The translations under genes and the position numbers were made by a program. This document shows, piece by piece, positions 16,586 through 24,899 of a stretch of 41,123 nt of DNA (position 1 is the stretch's first letter; every line of letters starts with the position of its first letter). The stretch comes from Oscillospiraceae bacterium. GTDB taxonomy: Bacteria; Bacillota; Clostridia; Oscillospirales; Oscillospiraceae. Location of the stretch: positions 1 through 41,123 of the forward strand of contig WQVH01000016.1 of the NCBI GenBank assembly GCA_009781695.1, written 5' to 3'. The notes beneath the pieces are model-generated. The model worked only from the letters and a program-made list of their open reading frames with translations, had not been told where the DNA came from and did no database searches.

Positions 16586-17509
16586 TTACTGTTTGAGGCG
16601 CGGGTCAAGCGCATCGCGCAGACCGTCGCCCAGCATATTGAGCCCAAAAACAACCAATGCAATGGCCAAGCCGGGAAACACAGTGCTGGGCCAATGGTCA
16701 CGGATGAAGCGTCTGCCTTCTGAAAGCATTGCACCCCATTCCGGAATCGGCGGCTCGATGCCTAAGCCGATGAAACTCAAAGCTGCGGCTGATAAAATGG
16801 CCAACGCCATACCCATCGTAGCGCGAACAATAATCGGAGCCATACAATTGGGTAAAATATGACGGAACATGATGCGCACGTCACCGGCCCCAATGGCTCT
16901 GGCAGCTTCAATAAACTCTTGTTCGCGCACGGATAATACCGATGAGCGCACCTGTCGTGCGAAAAATGGAACATAGCCAATACCTACGGCGATCATTACA
17001 TTGATCAGACCCGCACCTAAAGCTGCGGCAATAGATATGGCAAGCAGAATGTTGGGTATAGCGAGCAAGATATCGACAATACGCATGATGATGCTATCGG
17101 TAATTTTGCTGTAATAACCGGCTACAGTGCCCATGATTACACCGACAATCATTGAAATGCCTACCACGACAAAGCCGATTTGCAGCGATATGCGCGAACC
17201 ATGAACTACTCTGTCAAAGATATCACGGCCGAAATTATCGGTACCGAATGGATGTTCGGCACTGGGAAAGGCATTGCGATTACGCAAATCTTGGTATTCG
17301 TAAGCCGGAACTCTGCCCAAATACTCAACATAATGAGCCGGGGATATGATATCGGCAAAAATAGCTGTTAAAATCAGTGCCAATACGATAAACAAGCCCA
17401 CCATGCCGATCGGATTTTTTCTTAAGCGACGCCAGACTTCAAACCATTGGCTGCGCTTTTTTTGTGTGTTTTCTTGATTGCGGTTTTCAACCGCAGTGTT
17501 TATATTCAT
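16586..17509 (-). CDS. oppC: Oligopeptide/dipeptide ABC transporter permease (OppC/DppC type)
   Basis: Membrane permease of the peptide importer, 307 residues. A polar N-terminus (NQENTQKKRSQWFEVWRRLRKNP) precedes the first helix and the OppC_N region, with FGTDNFGRDIFDRVVHGSR typical of this subunit. Five further helices follow, with the EAA motif REQEFIEAARAIGAGDVRIMFRHILPN that docks to the ATPases, and the terminal MLGDGLRDALDPRLKQ signature. The ATG at 17509 is chosen (GAGGTGAG about 9 bases upstream); a GTG one codon earlier is also possible. Confidence 0.96.
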   Translation of the reverse strand: MNINTAVENRNQENTQKKRSQWFEVWRRLRKNPIGMVGLFIVLALILTAIFADIISPAHYVEYLGRVPAYEYQDLRNRNAFPSAEHPFGTDNFGRDIFDRVVHGSRISLQIGFVVVGISMIVGVIMGTVAGYYSKITDSIIMRIVDILLAIPNILLAISIAAALGAGLINVMIAVGIGYVPFFARQVRSSVLSVREQEFIEAARAIGAGDVRIMFRHILPNCMAPIIVRATMGMALAILSAAALSFIGLGIEPPIPEWGAMLSEGRRFIRDHWPSTVFPGLAIALVVFGLNMLGDGLRDALDPRLKQ

Positions 17510-17527
17510 CACAGTTTACTCACCTCT

Positions 17528-18454
17528 TTATTTGTATTGTGACTTGATCCGCGGATCAATATAGGCGTACAGTATATCGACTGCAAGGTTTACAAGGCTA
17601 AATGCGATAGCCAAGAACAATACGCCGCCTTGAACGACCATGAAGTCACGTGTGCGTATGGAATCGACCATGAAGCGTCCTAAGCCGGGCAGTGCGTAGA
17701 TGGTTTCGGTCAAGACTGCACCACCTAGAAGAAAACCGAAGTCAAGTCCGACAGCAGTGACCACTGGAATCAAAGCGTTGCGGAAGGCATGTTTCCATAT
17801 GATTATCGACTCTTTTTGACCTTTGGCGCGAGCGGTACGGATGTAGTCTTGGCGGATTACTTCCAACATGCTCGAACGTGTGATACGCATGACCAATGCG
17901 GCGCTGCCTGTACCCAGAGTGATAATCGGCAAAATCCAACCCAATGGATGATCCAAGCCGGAGGGTGGAAGCCATCCTAAATTAAGCGAAAAAGTAATGA
18001 TCAGCATCAGTCCCAACCAGAAATTGGGGATTGATACTGCCAATAAACCGGCAGCCGTAGCTGCACTGTCGAAGATAGAGTACTGTTTGGTGGCCGAGAT
18101 GATACCTAGCGGGACACCGATGAGCACCGAAAGAATCGTGCCGTAAAAAGCCAGTGCCAAGGTTGTTGGGAATCGATCGGAAATTTCTAGAAAAACGCTT
18201 CTGTGCGTTACGCTTGAAAGTCCCAGATCACCTTGCAGCAAATTGATCATGTAATATGCGTACTGTACCAGAAATGGCCGGTTGAGACCCATTTCTTCTC
18301 TTAACGCTTCAACCGCTTCCGGTGGTGCGGCTTCGCCTAAGGCTAAAAGTGCCGGATCGCCGGGCGTTATGTAGTTCATTGAGAAAATAATAAATGTTAC
18401 GCCAATGATAATAGGGATCATCATCAAAAGACGCTTTAATATATATTTATACAA
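17528..18454 (-). CDS. oppB: Oligopeptide/dipeptide ABC transporter permease (OppB/DppB type)
   Basis: Partner permease, 308 residues with six membrane helices. N-terminal YKYILKRLLMMIPIIIGVTFIIF, then the extracytoplasmic PGDPALLALGEAAPPEAVEALREEMGLNRP stretch found in OppB. The EAA loop (RQDYIRTARAKGQKESIIIWKHAFRNALIP) and the C-terminal DILYAYIDPRIK ending are family hallmarks. The start is a TTG at 18454 with AGGCGGTGAT just upstream; no ATG fits better. It follows oppA by 156 bases containing a hairpin. Confidence 0.95.
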   Translation of the reverse strand: MYKYILKRLLMMIPIIIGVTFIIFSMNYITPGDPALLALGEAAPPEAVEALREEMGLNRPFLVQYAYYMINLLQGDLGLSSVTHRSVFLEISDRFPTTLALAFYGTILSVLIGVPLGIISATKQYSIFDSAATAAGLLAVSIPNFWLGLMLIITFSLNLGWLPPSGLDHPLGWILPIITLGTGSAALVMRITRSSMLEVIRQDYIRTARAKGQKESIIIWKHAFRNALIPVVTAVGLDFGFLLGGAVLTETIYALPGLGRFMVDSIRTRDFMVVQGGVLFLAIAFSLVNLAVDILYAYIDPRIKSQYK

Positions 18455-18539
18455 ATAATCACCGCCTATTTTGGGTAACCGCTGATTAATTCACAAATAC
18501 TTCGGGTGGAAATTAACCATCGCTTACTTAGAAAACCCA

Positions 18540-18569
18540 ATGGCATGGGCTGGTGACAACCCATGCCAT
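18540..18569 (-). promoter_or_regulatory. Intercistronic hairpin between oppA and oppB
   Basis: Perfect 10-bp stem ATGGCATGGG / CCCATGCCAT with a 10-base loop, 41 bases past the oppA stop. On the minus strand it is followed by TGGGTTTTC, so it may be a partial terminator. That would give the binding protein more mRNA than the membrane and ATPase genes downstream. Confidence 0.6.
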
Positions 18570-18610
18570 CATGTCTACTGTATTACTATAAAACGCTTAT
18601 GACAATGGAA

Positions 18611-20212
18611 TTACTCGAAGTATACCATCCACAGGTTGATGATGCCGGTAGGCAGACCAATGAAGCCGCCGACATTATCGCGAGTAGCGTATAGTTCTGA
18701 GGCTTGCCATAGTGGAATCAGTGGCAAATCAGCCATGATCAGCTCTTGTGCCTCGCGATAAGCTTCCATGCGAACCGCATCATCAGGGCTGGTTCTGCCG
18801 ATTATAAGCAGTTCGTCAACACGTGGGTTTCGATAGAAGTTACGGTTGCCGCCTTCGCCCCAGTTGCTGCTGTGGTAAACCGGATACAGACCATAGTCCG
18901 GGTCGCCCGTAACTGTAGTCCAGCCCATGAGAGACATGCCGTGCTCGCCGGCGGCGGTCGCCGGAAGCAGTACGCCCCACTCGTAGATGTTGATTTGTGT
19001 TTCGATATTCAGTGCGCGCAGTTGCGCTTGGATCATAACAGCGGCATCAGCGCGCATGGCATTGCCTTCATTGACCCAAATGTCGGTGGAGAAGCCATCT
19101 TCGAGACCGGCTTCGGCCATCAGTTCACGTGCTCTTGCGATATTTTGTTCGATTGGCGGGAAGGTCACTGCGCCTCTGACTGTAGTGGGAAGAGGGCCTT
19201 GAGCAACTGAGCCTAAACCGGCCCAAGCCACATCAACGATCGTTGGGATGTCGATGGCATATGCAATCGCTTGACGCACTCTGATGTCATCAAAAGGCGC
19301 TCTTTGAGTGTTGAAGCCGAGCCAAGTGTTGACAGCGAAGTTTGGTATCTCATACATGATCAAATCATTATGCTCTACGATGCGCGCCACTTCAGAAGCG
19401 GCTGCGTCAATCAGGATATGCGCAGCGCCGGTTTCCAGTTCGATGGTGCGTATAGCGGCTTCCGGAACAACGCGGAAAGTGATATGCTCAATTACCGGCA
19501 AGGCGCCTTCTGCCATGCCCGGAACAACGCTGTTGAAGTCGTCGAAGCGGACAAGCTCATAGCGGTCGCCCGCTGTAAAGCTGTGGAAGCGAAATGGGCC
19601 GGTGCCGATGGGATGTTGTCCGTGTGCTTCATCGCCGATGCGCTCTACTTCTTCGCGGTTAACGATGCTTGCCGCAGAGTGTGCCAAGTGATTGAGCAGC
19701 GGAGCAAAAGGCTCTTCTGTGATGAGTTTAACTTCGTGGTCACTGAGCACGACCGCTTCGCTGATGAAGCCGGTAATTGCAGCAATGTGTGATGATTCAC
19801 CGGCACGATTGAGGCTAAATGCAACGTCGTCAGCGGTGAGGATGTTACCATTGTGGAAGCGAACACCTTCTCTTAAGGTGAATACGACGGTTTGCGCATC
19901 CAAGAATTCCCACGATGTAGCCAGACCGGGAATGATGTTGCGGTTATGATCTTGGTATACCAAGGTTTGGTAAATCAGCGCATGGGCACGAGCTGAGGGT
20001 ACATCGTTTGTTAAAGATGGGTCAAAGCTGTTGGGCATCATAGGCTGAACAACAATCAGATGGGCATCATCATTAGCTGTACCTGCATCGGTGCCGCCAT
20101 CAGTTGTGCCGCTTGCCGGGGGTGTAACGTCCTGGTCATTTCCGCAGCCTGTAAACAAAAACATTGAGCCTAAGACAGCTGCGACCAGTAATACTACTAC
20201 TACTTTTTTCAT
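18611..20212 (-). CDS. oppA: Oligopeptide/dipeptide-binding lipoprotein (SBP_bac_5 family)
   Basis: Extracytoplasmic substrate-binding protein of the peptide importer, 533 residues. A lipoprotein signal peptide ends in the lipobox LFTGC with Cys23, followed by a Thr/Gly/Asp-rich tether. Family-5 solute-binding features include PNSFDPSLTNDVPSARAHALIYQTL, TVVFTLREGVRFHNGNILTADDVAFSL, PIGTGPFRF, FNTQRAPFDDIRVRQAIAYAID and a C-terminal PLIPLWQ block. SD GGAGGAA precedes the ATG. First gene of the minus-strand opp operon. Members bind peptides, nickel complexes or sugars; peptide is the default reading because both ATPases are of OppD/OppF type. Confidence 0.93.
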   Translation of the reverse strand: MKKVVVVLLVAAVLGSMFLFTGCGNDQDVTPPASGTTDGGTDAGTANDDAHLIVVQPMMPNSFDPSLTNDVPSARAHALIYQTLVYQDHNRNIIPGLATSWEFLDAQTVVFTLREGVRFHNGNILTADDVAFSLNRAGESSHIAAITGFISEAVVLSDHEVKLITEEPFAPLLNHLAHSAASIVNREEVERIGDEAHGQHPIGTGPFRFHSFTAGDRYELVRFDDFNSVVPGMAEGALPVIEHITFRVVPEAAIRTIELETGAAHILIDAAASEVARIVEHNDLIMYEIPNFAVNTWLGFNTQRAPFDDIRVRQAIAYAIDIPTIVDVAWAGLGSVAQGPLPTTVRGAVTFPPIEQNIARARELMAEAGLEDGFSTDIWVNEGNAMRADAAVMIQAQLRALNIETQINIYEWGVLLPATAAGEHGMSLMGWTTVTGDPDYGLYPVYHSSNWGEGGNRNFYRNPRVDELLIIGRTSPDDAVRMEAYREAQELIMADLPLIPLWQASELYATRDNVGGFIGLPTGIINLWMVYFE

Positions 20213-20273
20213 TTAAAACTTCCTCCATTTTTTATTTTCTTACCACAAAATGGTATTTCAATCTGCAAGATAC

Positions 20274-20301
20274 ATAGTAGCAAAAATGCCAATTTGAGCA
20301 A
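20274..20301 (-). promoter_or_regulatory. Possible promoter of the opp operon
   Basis: Minus strand TTGCTC (20301-20296), 16-base spacer, TACTAT (20279-20274), about 60 bases upstream of the oppA ATG. Imperfect, but it is the best match in the 279-base gap 20213-20491. The rest of the gap holds only a short palindrome CATCGT-ACC-ACGATG near 20331. Confidence 0.4.
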
Positions 20302-20491
20302 GTATGGAAATTGCTATTGAAATTCCTATCATCGTACCACGATGCGATAAAAAATGCAAGCACAATTTGTTACGAAAAATGCGCAAAATATTAACAAAGT
20401 ATTAAACGAGAGGTTGTTTTATTGCAGCGAAATGCACAATTGTACAAACTCCATCGCAAGCATCCAACTCTTGCGGGCGAATGCAGTAAGT

Positions 20492-20830
20492 CTATTCCTC
20501 ACCTTCGGGAGCGTCCTCTTTTTCCGATTGCATTTCCACATCTTCTGCATCCGGTGTTTCGTACTGTCCGGTGAAAAGTCCTGCCTTATACCCGCGTATT
20601 CCATCTCGAATGGATAGTGCCAGAAATACTAAAGCAGCGGCAATAAACACAATTGCAAGTGTTGTTCGTAAGGTCGAATAGTCACCGAGCACATTATTTC
20701 TAACCGCTATGAGATCAGATGCCGATAAATAAATAACGTAACCACTGGCAAGGACTCTCGCAAGCAGACGAAATCCCATCTGCTGCGGTGTTGGACGTGC
20801 GCTTTTATCTTTCTTTTCAAAAAAAGCCAT
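20492..20830 (-). CDS. Small two-helix membrane protein of unknown function
   Basis: 112 residues. A basic N-terminus (MAFFEKKDKSARPTPQQ) is followed by two hydrophobic segments (about 22-42 and 56-77), a short Arg/Lys stretch (IRDGIRGYKAG), and an acidic tail of about 20 residues rich in Glu and Asp (ETPDAEDVEMQSEKEDAPEGEE). I recognise no characterised family; similar short proteins are scattered in Clostridia. SD TAGGAG precedes the ATG. It has its own extended -10 promoter with a palindrome at the expected transcription start, upstream of which lies the divergent sugar-transport/radical-enzyme cluster. Confidence 0.7.
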   Translation of the reverse strand: MAFFEKKDKSARPTPQQMGFRLLARVLASGYVIYLSASDLIAVRNNVLGDYSTLRTTLAIVFIAAALVFLALSIRDGIRGYKAGLFTGQYETPDAEDVEMQSEKEDAPEGEE

Positions 20831-20872
20831 ATTTATATGTGCTCCTAAACTTTTTGAATTTTGACACCCAGG

Positions 20873-20911
20873 CAGTGTGGACTCGTGTCCACACTGTCCA
20901 ACATTATATCA
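20873..20911 (-). promoter_or_regulatory. Extended -10 promoter with a perfect palindrome at +1
   Basis: Minus strand TGATATAAT (20911-20903) is an extended -10 element (TGnTATAAT). The expected start, about 7 bases on, coincides with the edge of a perfect 10-bp inverted repeat, CAGTGTGGAC-TCGT-GTCCACACTG (20896-20873). This is either an operator over the start site or a 5'-terminal mRNA hairpin of the 112-residue protein gene. Confidence 0.55.
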
Positions 20912-21045
20912 AAGTTAAAACGCTTATTCTATTGTTTTTTGCTATTTTAGGTAAATGTTGTTGTTGATTTCGACTAAATTATCTCGCTATTTTTAGATCA
21001 TATGTCTATCTTTTTGAATATGGATGATTTTTCTATACTTATCTA

Positions 21046-21074
21046 TTGACAAAAATAACTAATTAACATATTTT
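21046..21074 (+). promoter_or_regulatory. Promoter of the CUT2 importer / glycyl-radical cluster
   Basis: Consensus TTGACA (21046-21051), 17-base spacer, TATTTT (21069-21074); a TATAAT follows at 21076-21081 but lacks a matching -35. The region 20897-21120 is strikingly AT-rich, which favours UP-element or curvature effects. GTAAATGTTG occurs twice (about 20952 and 21092), and GTTTAT-G-ATAAAC (about 21106-21118) is a small palindrome in the leader. No regulator gene is adjacent. Confidence 0.6.
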
Positions 21075-21176
21075 GTATAATGGTTTTTAAGTAAATGTTG
21101 ATAATGTTTATGATAAACTTATCTAAATCTCATCAGTTTTAGTAGGCGTAGCTCAAAAGAAAGCGAGGAATGATAT

Positions 21177-22667
21177 ATGGGGCAATTTTTAGAATTTAGA
21201 AACATAAGTAAATCTTTCCCCGGCGTTAAGGCACTCGATGATGTTAGCTTTAGGGCTGAAAGCGGCAGAATATTGGCATTACTTGGAGAAAATGGGGCAG
21301 GTAAGAGTACGCTGCTTAAAATCATGAGCGGTGACTATATACCGGATGAGGGTTCGGTTGTCCTCAATGACGAGGTCATGAATTTTGTGTCGCCTCATGA
21401 TGCCATAGTAAAGGGCATCAGCGTGATCTATCAAGAGCGTCAGCTGATGATGGCTCTGAGTGTTATGGAAAATGTCTTTGCAGGCGATCTGCCAAACCAC
21501 AATGGCGTTGTTGACAAAGCAAAACTCAAGGCAGAAACCAAGGCGCTCATTGATAAGTTCGGCCTTGCCATACAGCCTGAAACTCCGGTAATGCTTCTTC
21601 CTGTTGCACATCAACAGATGGTTGAAATCATGAAGGCATACAGACGCAACTCTAAGGTCATTGCCTTTGACGAACCGACAGCGCCCCTTACAGATACAGA
21701 AATTACAGTTTTATTCGATTTGATCAGACAGCTCAAAGAGGATGGCAAAATAGTAATTTACGTTTCACACAGAATGAAAGAGATCTATGACATTACAGAT
21801 GATGTTATTGTGCTAAAGGATGGTAAATTCGTCTCCAACATGGTCACACAAGACACTGTTGAGGGCGATTTAATTAAAGCGATGGTTGGCCGCGACATCG
21901 GCGATACCTATGCAAATCTCGATCGAAATGACACATATGGCGATGTTGTTCTTGAAGTTAAAAATCTGACAACAAACGCAATCAGTGATGTCAGCTTCAC
22001 TTTAAGACAGGGTGAAGTGTTGGGTTTTGCGGGGCTTGTTGGCTCAGGTCGAACTGAAGTTGCCAGAGCAATATTCGGAGCGGATCCAATCATCTCAGGT
22101 GCGTTGAAGTTTGAAGGTGAGGACTTTTTACCGAAGACACCAAAGGATGCAATAGATAAGGGTATTGCCTTGTGTCCGGAGGATAGAAAAGAGCAAGGGC
22201 TTGTGTTGCACAGATCAATTGAGGACAATGTGTGTATGCCGGTTCTTGATAAGCTGGCTAAGTTCTTTTTCCTCAATGTTAAAAAGTGTCACAAACTGAC
22301 TGTCGATGCGATCAAGAAGTACGATATCAAAACGCCCACTGTAGACAAGATGGTTGTTGAACTCTCAGGTGGTAATCAGCAAAAGGTTATTCTGGGACGC
22401 TGGACATCGGAGGCGTTTAACTCGAAATTAATTATCCTCGATGAGCCAACAAAGGGCATTGATGTTAAGACCAAAGCTGAGATTTACCAGATGGTTTGCG
22501 ATTTTGCAAAACAAGGAATGGCAGTCATATTTATTTCCTCAGAGCTGACAGAGGTAATCAATGTTGCAGATTCAATAGCTGTTATGAATAATGGCCGTAT
22601 CGCAGGGGTTGTTGATAGAAAAGATGCTACTGAAGAAAGCGTTCTTGCATTAGCAATGCTGCATTAA
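21177..22667 (+). CDS. CUT2-type sugar ABC transporter ATP-binding protein (RbsA/MglA-like)
   Basis: Tandem ATPase of a carbohydrate-uptake-2 importer, 496 residues with two nucleotide-binding domains. Domain 1 has Walker A GENGAGKST and Walker B VIAFDEPTAPLTD, with the usual CUT2 replacement of its signature (LPVAHQQMVEIMKA). Domain 2 has the usual degenerate Walker A (GLVGSGRTEVARAIFG), an intact signature LSGGNQQKVILGRW and Walker B LIILDEPTKGID. CPEDRKEQGL is a family hallmark. SD GAGGAATG precedes the ATG. First gene of the cluster; the two permeases and binding protein follow. The family transports ribose, galactose, xylose, autoinducer-2 and related compounds; which one cannot be told. 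Confidence 0.95.
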   Translation: MGQFLEFRNISKSFPGVKALDDVSFRAESGRILALLGENGAGKSTLLKIMSGDYIPDEGSVVLNDEVMNFVSPHDAIVKGISVIYQERQLMMALSVMENVFAGDLPNHNGVVDKAKLKAETKALIDKFGLAIQPETPVMLLPVAHQQMVEIMKAYRRNSKVIAFDEPTAPLTDTEITVLFDLIRQLKEDGKIVIYVSHRMKEIYDITDDVIVLKDGKFVSNMVTQDTVEGDLIKAMVGRDIGDTYANLDRNDTYGDVVLEVKNLTTNAISDVSFTLRQGEVLGFAGLVGSGRTEVARAIFGADPIISGALKFEGEDFLPKTPKDAIDKGIALCPEDRKEQGLVLHRSIEDNVCMPVLDKLAKFFFLNVKKCHKLTVDAIKKYDIKTPTVDKMVVELSGGNQQKVILGRWTSEAFNSKLIILDEPTKGIDVKTKAEIYQMVCDFAKQGMAVIFISSELTEVINVADSIAVMNNGRIAGVVDRKDATEESVLALAMLH

Positions 22668-22689
22668 ACGAAAAGGAGATCATAAACAT

Positions 22690-23745
22690 ATGGGAAAAGT
22701 ATCCGGTAATTTAACCGCTTCTTCAACCAATAATTACGCAAAGGTTCATCCCCTAAAAAGAGCAATGCGTACCAAAGCGTTTCCGCTGCTTGTTCTTTTT
22801 GCCCTCATGGTAATCTTTTTCTCTATTTTTCCGCAAATCCATGTAGGTCCTCATGCTATTTTTCTGAGAGCGAGAACATTTTGGCGCATATTAGAAGCGC
22901 TATCTGTAACCGGTCTGCTGACAATAGGTGCGGGTATGCTGATCGTATCCGGTGGGATTGATCTTTCAAACGGATCGGTGGGATCACTGGCAGGTGTTAT
23001 TCTTGCAACCGGTGTTTCAGCCAATGGCTGGCCTTGGTGGGTAGCAGTAATCGTAGCAGTGTTGGCAAGCGGTATTGTAGGTTTTTTAAATGCCGTAATT
23101 ATTAACGAACTAAAGCTTCCGGCATTTGTCGTTACGCTGGCGATGGCGGCCGCCATACCTGCGGTCAGTCTCTTTATGAGCCGAAATGAAATCGGCACAT
23201 TTATGGGTCAGATTAATTTTAGAAATTCAACTTTAGAAGCAATTGGCAGACATAGAATCGGTGAAGCAAACACTGCGGCTCTTGTGGTACTGGCTCTGTT
23301 TGTAATCTATGGGGTTATTCTTGCAAGAACAAAGTTTGGGCGAACGCTGTATCTGATGGGCGGCAACCGCGCCGCAGCTCGTCTTGTAGGTATTAACGAG
23401 AAAAGAATCTCATATTTTCTATACATCAACTGTGCGGTTCTTGCCGGACTTGCAGGATTGCTCAACGCCACACGCGTGGGTCTTGCAGGTGCACAGGTTC
23501 TTGTAGGTGAGCAGTTTACCGGAATCACGGCGGCCATCCTTGGTGGTATTTCCTTCGGCGGTGGTTCAGGCGGTCTCGGTGGTGCGTTTATGGGAATTGT
23601 TGTGATCAGAACATTTGCACAAGGAACGGCTATTTCAGGGGCATCTCCCTACCTTACAGCGCCGGCAAGTGGTGCGCTGCTCCTGCTTGCCCTTGCTTTT
23701 GACTACTTCAACACTTCGAGAACCAATAAACGATTGACTGTTTAG
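22690..23745 (+). CDS. CUT2-type sugar ABC transporter permease 1 (RbsC-like)
   Basis: 351-residue permease with 8-10 hydrophobic segments, BPD_transp_2 family. Characteristic blocks are LTIGAGMLIVSGGIDLSNGSVGSLAG, LKLPAFVVTLAMAA, and TKFGRTLYLMGGNRAAARLVGI, the cytosolic coupling region. GGISFGGGSGGLGGAFMGIVVIRTFAQG follows, a glycine-rich run found in CUT2 permeases. SD AAAAGGAGAT precedes the ATG, 22 bases after the ATPase gene. It likely forms a heterodimer with the following permease, as two related but clearly different permeases are encoded. Confidence 0.94.
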   Translation: MGKVSGNLTASSTNNYAKVHPLKRAMRTKAFPLLVLFALMVIFFSIFPQIHVGPHAIFLRARTFWRILEALSVTGLLTIGAGMLIVSGGIDLSNGSVGSLAGVILATGVSANGWPWWVAVIVAVLASGIVGFLNAVIINELKLPAFVVTLAMAAAIPAVSLFMSRNEIGTFMGQINFRNSTLEAIGRHRIGEANTAALVVLALFVIYGVILARTKFGRTLYLMGGNRAAARLVGINEKRISYFLYINCAVLAGLAGLLNATRVGLAGAQVLVGEQFTGITAAILGGISFGGGSGGLGGAFMGIVVIRTFAQGTAISGASPYLTAPASGALLLLALAFDYFNTSRTNKRLTV

Positions 23746-23789
23746 TAAATCGCATCTACTCAATCACGTATTATGAAAGGAAAGAAAAT

Positions 23790-24824
23790 ATGAACGTGTC
23801 TCGCTCCAGAATGTTTTTGCGTTCCAAGGTCTTCCAGTTGCTGGTGCTCAGTGCCATTGTGTTCGCAATTACTACATTAATATCTCCGGGTTGGGTTAAC
23901 CCGCACAATATCCGCAGACTCATGGATAACATGGTGATCACAGGCATCTTTCTGACTGCCGTAGCGCCCCTGCTCATGAGTGGTGTGATCGACTTTTCGG
24001 GTTCTTCAATGGCGGTACTTTCTCAAGTGATTTTTGTCATGCTTTTCGAAGCGACAGGTCTTCCTTGGGGGTTGGTTGCGCTCATTGCGATAATCTGTGG
24101 AGGAGTTATCGGGCTGATCAATGCATTTTTTGTAGTAAAACTCAATCTTATGGCGTTTATCGTAACCATGGCCATGGCGACAGTATTGGCGGGTATTGCG
24201 TCATGGCTGACCAGAAATGTGATTACTCCGCTCAATGCCACATCCTTTACAGATCTGAGTACAATATGGGTTTTTGATATCATTCCGGTTTTCTTCATAT
24301 TCTTTGCGATTCTGATCATCATATATAGCTGGATTCTCATGAAAACAACCTTTGGCAGAAGTGTGATCATGTGCGGCGGTAACCAAACTGCTGCCCGCCT
24401 TGCAGGGCTTAATCCAAAAAGAATCAGAACCATATTATTTATAAATAGTGGTATGATCGCCTCGATTGCCGGTATACTCCATTCTGCGCAGACGCGTAGT
24501 GCCAATGCATCGGGTGGTCTCGGTATGAATATGCCGCATATGACTGCGTTCATCGCATCTATCCTCGGCGGCGTATCCTTCTTTGGTGGTTCGGGAGCAC
24601 TTGCGGGCGCATTTATGGGCGTTGTGCTCATTGAGCTGCTCGCATACGCACTGCTTGTTATGGGACTCCCGGCAGCGGTGACAGGTCTGCTAAACGGTAT
24701 ATTGCTCCTTGTGGCAATGACAATCGATCAAGTGGCCATGAGTATGAGAATGAAAAAGCTTGGTCTGAAAAGTCATGGAAGCGGCGGTGGCGGAGCGGTT
24801 ATGCCCGGCACCGCAAAAACATAA
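23790..24824 (+). CDS. CUT2-type sugar ABC transporter permease 2 (RbsC-like)
   Basis: 344-residue BPD_transp_2 permease with the same pattern as the upstream one: FLTAVAPLLMSGVIDFSGSSMAVLSQ, LNLMAFIVTMAMATVLAGIAS, TTFGRSVIMCGGNQTAARLAGLNPKRI and ILGGVSFFGGSGALAGAFMGVVLIELLAY. The tail ends in a short glycine run (GSGGGGAVMPGTAKT). SD GAAAGGAAAG precedes the ATG. A perfect 14-bp hairpin begins 13 bases after its stop, separating it from the binding-protein gene. Confidence 0.94.
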   Translation: MNVSRSRMFLRSKVFQLLVLSAIVFAITTLISPGWVNPHNIRRLMDNMVITGIFLTAVAPLLMSGVIDFSGSSMAVLSQVIFVMLFEATGLPWGLVALIAIICGGVIGLINAFFVVKLNLMAFIVTMAMATVLAGIASWLTRNVITPLNATSFTDLSTIWVFDIIPVFFIFFAILIIIYSWILMKTTFGRSVIMCGGNQTAARLAGLNPKRIRTILFINSGMIASIAGILHSAQTRSANASGGLGMNMPHMTAFIASILGGVSFFGGSGALAGAFMGVVLIELLAYALLVMGLPAAVTGLLNGILLLVAMTIDQVAMSMRMKKLGLKSHGSGGGGAVMPGTAKT

Positions 24825-24837
24825 TTCATCGGCAATG

Positions 24838-24869
24838 CGCTTATATCTGTTACTGAACAGATATAAGCG
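24838..24869 (+). promoter_or_regulatory. Perfect 14-bp stem-loop before the binding-protein gene
   Basis: CGCTTATATCTGTT (24838-24851), loop ACTG, AACAGATATAAGCG (24856-24869). No T-run follows immediately, so it is not a classical terminator. It lies between permease 2 and the SBP ribosome binding site (TAGGAGG, 24887-24893) and would protect or separate the downstream mRNA segment. A comparable hairpin stands on the other side of the gene at 26390-26423. Confidence 0.75.
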
Positions 24870-24899
24870 GTGTCAAATAAGATTTTTAGGAGGCTTAAA

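Noticed and set aside
24023-24631. Minus-strand open frame of 202 codons opposite permease 2
   Set aside because: Antisense shadow of a membrane-protein gene.
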